Shown piece after piece: positions 58,976 to 64,000 of a stretch of DNA of 64,000 bases. Within the stretch, counting starts at the first letter, position 1. Every line of letters begins with the position of its first letter. A program made the translations under genes and the position numbers. The stretch lies in the NCBI GenBank assembly GCA_963821815.1, contig CAWGFG010000006.1:1984001-2048000 (forward strand), given 5' to 3'. The stretch is from JASGTU01 sp963821815. GTDB lineage: Bacteria > Chloroflexota > Anaerolineae > Caldilineales > Caldilineaceae. Under the pieces are notes generated by a model. That model was not told the DNA's origin and did not search any database. It was given only the letters and a program-made list of their open reading frames with translations.

Positions 58976-59098
58976 AAATGGCTGTGACTACATTCGGCGC
59001 GGCAACGCGCTCGCTTGCTCAAATGGGCATTTATTAACGAAATAGTACGCTACAACAATTGAACGTAGCCGTAACGATAGGCTGGGAGCACAAGCAGT

Positions 59099-59365
59099 AT
59101 GGCAAATATGAAATCGGCGGAAAAGCGAAATCGGCAGCGAATCGGACGCGAGGCACGTAATCGAGTCATGCGCGGTCGCGCTCGCACGGCAGTGAAGAAT
59201 GCGCGCACGGCTATAGACAAGGGCGAGGCCAACGCGGCTGAGCTGGTATTGATTGCCGAAAAAGAACTGGATAAAGCGGCAAGCAACGGCGTCATCCATC
59301 AGAATAACGCTAGCCGCCGCAAGAGCCGCCTCTATCAGGCGCTTCATCGCGAACAAGCTGCCTAA
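59099..59365 (+). CDS. rpsT: 30S ribosomal protein S20
   Basis: An 88-residue basic protein with the S20 pattern: MANMKSAEKRNRQRIGREAR at the start, NRVMRGRARTAVKNA in the centre and the end segment NNASRRKSRLYQAL. It binds 16S rRNA early in assembly. It stands alone with its own promoter and terminator, as is common for rpsT. Confidence 0.96.
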   Translation: MANMKSAEKRNRQRIGREARNRVMRGRARTAVKNARTAIDKGEANAAELVLIAEKELDKAASNGVIHQNNASRRKSRLYQALHREQAA

Positions 59366-59407
59366 GCGTATTGCCGTAGCGCAGCACCAATAGTCGCAAG
59401 CAACTTT

Positions 59408-59437
59408 AGGGTCCACAGTTTTCGCTGTGGACCCTTT
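59408..59437 (+). terminator. Rho-independent terminator of rpsT
   Basis: A 10-bp perfect stem GGGTCCACAG/CTGTGGACCC with a TTTTCG loop, followed by TTT. It lies between the convergent rpsT and nth genes. Confidence 0.7.
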
Positions 59438-59473
59438 GCGCGCCATAGAGCCAAATCATAATCCTGGTCTACG

Positions 59474-60184
59474 CTACTCCTCCCTGTCGCTCCAGTCCCC
59501 TTTCTTACGATAGTAGTCGCACAGGTCCTGCAGGACGCATTCGTCACATTTCGGTTTGCGCGCATGACAGATCTGGCGACCGTGTTTGATCTGCGCCACA
59601 TGCAGAGCGAAGTAGGTTTCAGGCGGCAGCAACGACTCCCAGGTGCGCTTCACGACTTCCGGCGAAGCCTTCTTTTTCACAATTCCCACTCGCTGGGCGA
59701 TACGCTGCAGGTGCGTGTCCACAGGTAGAGTCGCCATGCCATAGCGAAATAGTAGAACAATGCTTGCCGTCTTATGGCCCACGCCGGGTAAGCTCGTCAA
59801 GTAGTCCATAGCCTCGTCCACGTCCATATCTTTCAGACAGCTCAGACTATATTCTCCCTGGTCGGCGTAGACCTGCTCCAGCGTATGAACGATGTTCGGC
59901 GCCTTTTGGTTGTACATGCCGGCGACACGTATCGCGTCCTTGATGTCATCCAGAGGCGCGTGTCGAACTGCATCCCAGTTGCCGCCATAGCGCTCCTTCA
60001 ACTCCCGGAACGCGCGGCCACTGTTCACATCGTTCGTATTCGCAGAAAGAATGGTGTTGATTAGCATGTCCAGCGGCTCACCGCCGAAGCGACGCTCGCG
60101 CTTGCCATACTCTTCGATGAGACGATCGTAGACGGCCTCGGCTAGTTCTTTCTGTTCGGCGGCATTCTCGGCAGGCTCAGTCAT
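59474..60184 (-). CDS. nth: Endonuclease III (DNA glycosylase/AP lyase)
   Basis: A 236-residue base-excision repair enzyme removing oxidised pyrimidines. The helix-hairpin-helix has LPGVGHKTASIVLLF with catalytic K138; the catalytic Asp is D156 in VDTHLQRIA. The [4Fe-4S] cluster is C206, C213, C216, C222 with spacing 6-2-5. It starts with a SANT-type SILSANTNDVNSGRAF. The ATG at 60184 overlaps the alr stop, so alr-nth is a minus-strand operon. Confidence 0.95.
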   Translation of the reverse strand: MTEPAENAAEQKELAEAVYDRLIEEYGKRERRFGGEPLDMLINTILSANTNDVNSGRAFRELKERYGGNWDAVRHAPLDDIKDAIRVAGMYNQKAPNIVHTLEQVYADQGEYSLSCLKDMDVDEAMDYLTSLPGVGHKTASIVLLFRYGMATLPVDTHLQRIAQRVGIVKKKASPEVVKRTWESLLPPETYFALHVAQIKHGRQICHARKPKCDECVLQDLCDYYRKKGDWSDREE

Positions 60185-61338
60185 GCGTCGCCCACCAACA
60201 CTCTAGGCACGCGTGCGAGGATTCTGCTGACCACATCGTAGTTGATAGTCTCAATGCGACGTGCTGCCTCCTCAGCGCTGATTTCCGCGTCCCCCTGCCT
60301 ACCGATGAGCACTACTTCGTCGCCTCTGCGCACGTCCGTGCCAGATTCGATGAGTTCGGTCACATTTAGAACCGTCTGATCCATGCATACTCGCCCGACG
60401 ATAGGCGCCGCCTGTCCATGCAGCAGAACTGTGCCCCAGTTCTTGGGTCGGCGCGGAAACCCGTCGGCATAACCCACCGGTATGGTAGCGACTACCGTCT
60501 GTCGATCCGCAATGAACTCAAGCCCGTAGCTGACGCCTTCGCCCGGTTGGATCTGCTTCACATGCGCCACTTCGGTTTTCCAACTCAACACTGGCATGAA
60601 CGCGTCCGGGATGGGCGTCTCGTCTTCATCCGGAGCCAAGCCGTATAGCGTGATGCCACAGCGCACCATATCCAGGTGCGTTTCCGGCAGGCGCAACATT
60701 GCTGCGGAGTTGGCTGCGTGGCAGACATCAGGTCGCAGATCCTCGGCTTCCAATGCTGCCATCAGCTTGGAGAACCGTTCAAATTGTACGCGAGCGAAGT
60801 CCAAGTCAGTGTCGGATGTGGCAAAGTGCGTAAATAGTCCTTCGACGTGCAAAGACGGAAGCGCCTGCAGCTCATGCAGGAACGCAACGGCTTCTTCCGG
60901 GCGCACGCCCAACCGGTTCATGCCGGTATTAACCTTTACATGGACAAGAGCACTCTTTCGCAGATCCACCGCAGCATCAGAAAAGGCGCGTGCGTTGTCC
61001 ATGTCATAAACGGTAACGGCTACATCAGTAGCGACAGCGACTGTGGCATGACGGTCCGGTGTATACCCGAGAACCAGCACTGGCGCTACGATACCTGCTT
61101 CACGTAACTCGATAGCTTCCCCTAACGTGGCGACCGCGAACTGATCGACGCCGAGCGCGACGAGTTCTCGCGTCACGCCGACAGCGCCGTGCCCATAGGC
61201 GTTCGCCTTGACTACGGCGCACAACCGGCAAGTATCGCCGATGCGAAAGCGTATTTGCTCTACGTTATTTCTCAATTCGCGGCGGTCAATTTCGATCCAA
61301 CAGGGTCTTTCTGGTTGGGGAATATCTATAAAGGTCAT
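60181..61338 (-). CDS. alr: Alanine racemase
   Basis: A 385-residue PLP enzyme supplying D-alanine for Ddl. K44 in VVKANAYGHG forms the Schiff base; the second catalytic Tyr is in GEGVSYGLEF; VKVNTGMNRLG and YADGFPRR are conserved cofactor contacts. Length normal. It is promoter-proximal in an operon with nth, on the opposite strand to pyrG. With the dcw genes it completes the D-Ala-D-Ala branch within the window. Confidence 0.95.
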   Translation of the reverse strand: MTFIDIPQPERPCWIEIDRRELRNNVEQIRFRIGDTCRLCAVVKANAYGHGAVGVTRELVALGVDQFAVATLGEAIELREAGIVAPVLVLGYTPDRHATVAVATDVAVTVYDMDNARAFSDAAVDLRKSALVHVKVNTGMNRLGVRPEEAVAFLHELQALPSLHVEGLFTHFATSDTDLDFARVQFERFSKLMAALEAEDLRPDVCHAANSAAMLRLPETHLDMVRCGITLYGLAPDEDETPIPDAFMPVLSWKTEVAHVKQIQPGEGVSYGLEFIADRQTVVATIPVGYADGFPRRPKNWGTVLLHGQAAPIVGRVCMDQTVLNVTELIESGTDVRRGDEVVLIGRQGDAEISAEEAARRIETINYDVVSRILARVPRVLVGDA

Positions 61339-61640
61339 GCGATTACCGACTTCATAGTTGGAGTATAGATTCGATTATCCGGATATCTTTGCGTATTCAG
61401 CACAAGCGTGACGCTGACCCGAGCCATTCTCTACGCGGTAGACGCCCTAACCAGTAATCTTAACAAATAGTCACGCATCCGCCTATCGCAAGCAGAAATC
61501 AAGCGACGTTGGCCTGCGTACAGTCGTTCAGCAGCGCGACATTTCGTGCGATTCAGACTGCGCGATGAACTATCAATTGCGCTTCGCCATGATATACTGT
61601 AGCCGGATTTGACTGGATACGTAGTTCTTGGGGGAAGAAC
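61339..61640. other. Divergent spacer between alr and pyrG
   Basis: About 300 bases without a coding frame. It must carry the alr promoter on the minus strand and the pyrG promoter on the plus strand. A TATACT at 61593-61598 is a plausible pyrG -10 element, but I see no good -35 partner and no other motif. Confidence 0.4.
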
Positions 61641-63326
61641 ATGAGCAAGTTCATATTTGTGACTGGTGGCGTGCTGTCGGGCCTGGGCAAAGGCGTTACG
61701 GTTGCCTCAATCGGTCGTATTTTGAAGGCGCGGGGCATTAAGGTCGCAACCATGAAACTCGACCCGTACCTGAACGTGGACCCGGGAACCATGTCGCCCT
61801 ATCAACACGGCGAGGTATTCGTCACCGAGGACGGTGCAGAAACCGACCTCGATTTGGGCCATTACGAGCGCTTTGTCGACGAGAACCTCAGCAAGCTCAG
61901 CAACGTCACCAGCGGTCAGATTTATAACTACGTGTTGGAACAGGAGCGGCGCGGCGACTATCTTGGCGGCACCATTCAGGTCATTCCCCACGTGACCAAC
62001 GAGATCAAGCGACGTATCGGCAGCGTTGCCCGCGCCACAGGAGCTGATGTCGTTCTGGTGGAAATTGGCGGCACCGTAGGCGATATTGAAGGCCTCCCTT
62101 TTCTTGAAGCCATCCGCCAAATGCGCAAGGACGTCGGCCCAGAAAACACGCTCTTCGTTCACGTTACCTGGCTGCCTTACCTGAGTGCAAGCAAGGAGCT
62201 GAAGACCAAGCCCACACAGCACAGTGTCGGCGAACTGCGCGGTATCGGCATTCAACCGGACGCGATCGCTTTACGCAGTGATTATCCTGTGGACGATGAT
62301 GTTATCGCCAAGACCGCGCTCTTCTGCGACGTGGATCAGAAGGCGGTTATCCCCCTAGAGACAGCAGAGACAATTTATCAAGTGCCGCTGAGCCTGGAAG
62401 ATACCGGAATCGGTGATTGGGTGGTTGAACGGCTGAAGCTGCCTGTGACGCGTGATCCGGTTGAGGGCCTGGCCTCTTGGCGGTCATTTGTGGATGAGAT
62501 ACGCAGCGATCGCCCTGTATTGACCATCGGCTTGGTGGGAAAATACGTGGAGCTGGAAGACGCCTACTTTAGCGTCAAAGAAGCGTTGCTTCACGCCGGT
62601 TTGGCTGCTGGTCGCCACGTGGAGATCGAATGGATTAGCTCCGAGGATCTGGAGCGTGGTCGGACGTTGGAGCGGCTGGAGAAGGTAGACGGAATCGTAG
62701 TGCCCGGCGGTTTTGGCTATCGAGGCATCGAGGGAAAGATTGTTGCGGCTACCTATGCTCGCGAAAATAACATCCCGTACCTGGGTCTCTGTCTTGGCAT
62801 GCAAGTCATGTGCATCGAACTTGCTCGCTACGTACTTGGCAGCGACGAGCCCAATAGCACGGAGTTCGACATCAGTACAGAGTATCCGATCATTGACTTG
62901 ATGCCGGACCAGCGCGACATTGCCGATATGGGCGGCACGATGCGTCTTGGCCTCTATCCGTGCAATTTGAAGGAAGGGAGCCTGGCGCAGCGCGTCTACC
63001 AGGAGTTGGGCTACGGCAGTACGGTACAGGAACGCCATCGCCATCGCTTCGAGTTTAACAATCACTATCGCACGCTGATGGAAGAGAACGGAATGGTCTT
63101 TAGCGGCATCTCACCTGACGGTCGATTGGTGGAAATATCCGAGCTTTCGACCCATCCATACATGCTCGGCAGCCAGTTTCATCCCGAGTTCAAGAGCCGT
63201 CCCAACAAACCGCATCCACTTTTTCTGGGATTGATCCAGGCGGCAAAGCGGCACAATGAAGCCAGGATGAGCGCCGGTGAGTTAGTGGCGAGCGCCGGGG
63301 ATTCGGGGGCGCATTCCGCCGACTAA
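61641..63326 (+). CDS. pyrG: CTP synthase
   Basis: A 561-residue enzyme converting UTP to CTP. The N-terminal amidoligase domain begins FIFVTGGVLSGLGKGVT and has VDPGTMSPYQHGEVFVTEDG. The C-terminal class I glutaminase has PGGFGYRGIEGKI, the nucleophile elbow GLCLGMQVM, and SQFHPEFKSRP with the catalytic His-Glu. The start ATG 61641 follows GGGGGAAG closely. Length is normal apart from a short polar tail. Confidence 0.97.
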   Translation: MSKFIFVTGGVLSGLGKGVTVASIGRILKARGIKVATMKLDPYLNVDPGTMSPYQHGEVFVTEDGAETDLDLGHYERFVDENLSKLSNVTSGQIYNYVLEQERRGDYLGGTIQVIPHVTNEIKRRIGSVARATGADVVLVEIGGTVGDIEGLPFLEAIRQMRKDVGPENTLFVHVTWLPYLSASKELKTKPTQHSVGELRGIGIQPDAIALRSDYPVDDDVIAKTALFCDVDQKAVIPLETAETIYQVPLSLEDTGIGDWVVERLKLPVTRDPVEGLASWRSFVDEIRSDRPVLTIGLVGKYVELEDAYFSVKEALLHAGLAAGRHVEIEWISSEDLERGRTLERLEKVDGIVVPGGFGYRGIEGKIVAATYARENNIPYLGLCLGMQVMCIELARYVLGSDEPNSTEFDISTEYPIIDLMPDQRDIADMGGTMRLGLYPCNLKEGSLAQRVYQELGYGSTVQERHRHRFEFNNHYRTLMEENGMVFSGISPDGRLVEISELSTHPYMLGSQFHPEFKSRPNKPHPLFLGLIQAAKRHNEARMSAGELVASAGDSGAHSAD

Positions 63327-63348
63327 TGGCCCGCCACACTGGTTTTGA

Positions 63349-63377
63349 TTGCCGCGAACGCCACCATGTGCCATAAT
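63349..63377 (+). promoter_or_regulatory. Possible promoter of the yebC gene
   Basis: TTGCCG at 63349-63354, a 17-base spacer and CATAAT at 63372-63377, about 100 bases before the start codon. Confidence 0.4.
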
Positions 63378-63477
63378 AGCTGTAGAAGCCGACAGCATAC
63401 CAAGGTACAGCCTTGTACGGATACCAACTGCCGTGTCATGGGACGGGCAGATAAAATGATAGACGAAGGAGAGACCC

Positions 63478-64000
63478 ATGTCCGGTCATTCTAAATGGTC
63501 AACAATCAAACGTAAGAAGGGCGCAAACGATGCAGCCCGCGGCAAGGTCTTTACGAAACTTGCCAGAGAGATACAAATTGCGGCTCGTAGTGGACCCGAT
63601 CCAGAAATGAACTTCGCTCTGCGACTGGCTGTAGACCGCGCCCGTGCAGAGAATATGCCAAAAGACAACATTGAAAAAGCGATTTCACGCGGTGCCGGTC
63701 TTGATAAAGACGCTGCTGAAATTGAAGACATCATGTATGAGGGCTACGGTCCGCACGGCGTGGCCATCCTCGTTCAGTGCCTCACCGATAATCGCAACCG
63801 CACCATCGCCGATATCCGCCGCGTTTTTACACGCAGCAATGGCAGTCTGGGTGAGCCGAATTCTGTGGCATGGCAGTTCACCGAGACGGGCTATCTCCTG
63901 TTCAGTCTTTTCGACGACGACAACCAGCCGCGCGATATCGACAGCGACGAATTAGTCATGGCTGCCATCGAGGCGGACGCCACGGATGTGATCGAGAGTG
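63478..64000 (+). CDS. YebC/PmpR-family regulatory protein (partial, cut by window end)
   Basis: 174 codons are visible; the end lies beyond the window. The N-terminus MSGHSKWSTIKRKKGANDAA is the hallmark of the YebC/PmpR family, followed by FTKLAREIQIAARSG, ENMPKDNIEKAISRG, YEGYGPHGVAILV and TDNRNRTIADIRRVFTRS. Members act as transcription regulators (PmpR) or as translation factors that relieve stalling at proline stretches (YebC-type). AAGGAGAG lies five bases before ATG 63478. The family is about 245 residues, so about 70 residues are missing. Confidence 0.95.
   Translation, partial: MSGHSKWSTIKRKKGANDAARGKVFTKLAREIQIAARSGPDPEMNFALRLAVDRARAENMPKDNIEKAISRGAGLDKDAAEIEDIMYEGYGPHGVAILVQCLTDNRNRTIADIRRVFTRSNGSLGEPNSVAWQFTETGYLLFSLFDDDNQPRDIDSDELVMAAIEADATDVIES

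Overview
The window is an ordinary-looking bacterial chromosome segment of moderate GC content with short spacers. I read it as Chloroflexota (Anaerolineae/Caldilineae-like), and that assignment is an inference. The support is an RpoC with a large coiled-coil insert in its N-terminal part, a class II B12-type ribonucleotide reductase paired with NrdR, a bifunctional-nuclease gene next to dnaB, and an MraZ-led dcw cluster. No rRNA gene, insertion sequence, CRISPR array or phage gene was seen.

Layout. 1-2.4 kb: the tail of a GNAT acetyltransferase, a serine beta-lactamase-fold hydrolase and a BadF/NagK-type sugar kinase, probably peptidoglycan salvage. 2.5-11.4 kb (minus): rpoB and rpoC. 11.4-12.6 kb: gene-poor spacer. 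12.6-32.6 kb: a complete dcw cluster (mraZ, rsmH, ftsL-like, ftsI, murF, mraY, murD, ftsW, murG, two CvpA-like membrane genes, murC, murB, ddl, ftsQ, ftsA, ftsZ), preceded by a clear promoter and a three-repeat MraZ operator. 32.7-36.4 kb: nrdR and nrdJ. 36.4-39.3 kb (minus): methyltransferase and amylosucrase. 39.3-43.6 kb: a possible small RNA, greA, lysS and a GT-C membrane glycosyltransferase. 43.6-44.2 kb: a tRNA-Pro(CGG) gene (minus) followed by a tandem array of 131-bp degenerate copies of its 3' two-thirds plus its terminator. 44.3-49 kb: bifunctional nuclease, dnaB, a DnaD-like gene and a DnaC/DnaI-like loader with two AAA+ domains. 49-53.3 kb: SH3 lipoprotein, membrane-anchored glycoside hydrolase and GT39-like glycosyltransferase. 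53.4-58.9 kb: MBL hydrolase, DUF2007 protein, ccmA, ccmB, ccmC, a 48-residue CcmD-like gene, a CcdA-type protein whose first helix lies at its C-terminus (a circular permutation), a glutaredoxin-like protein and a DUF2085 protein. 58.9-64 kb: rpsT, nth and alr (minus), pyrG, and the start of a yebC gene.

Function. Most genes are housekeeping: cell-wall precursor synthesis and division, transcription, primosome, dNTP supply, translation and haem/cytochrome handling. The most unusual items are the tRNA-Pro-derived array, the permuted CcdA and the double-AAA+ helicase loader. ftsW is split by an apparent +1 frameshift, and murC has no usable start codon ahead of its nucleotide-binding loop. Both lie in essential genes, so sequencing error must be excluded before a biological reading.
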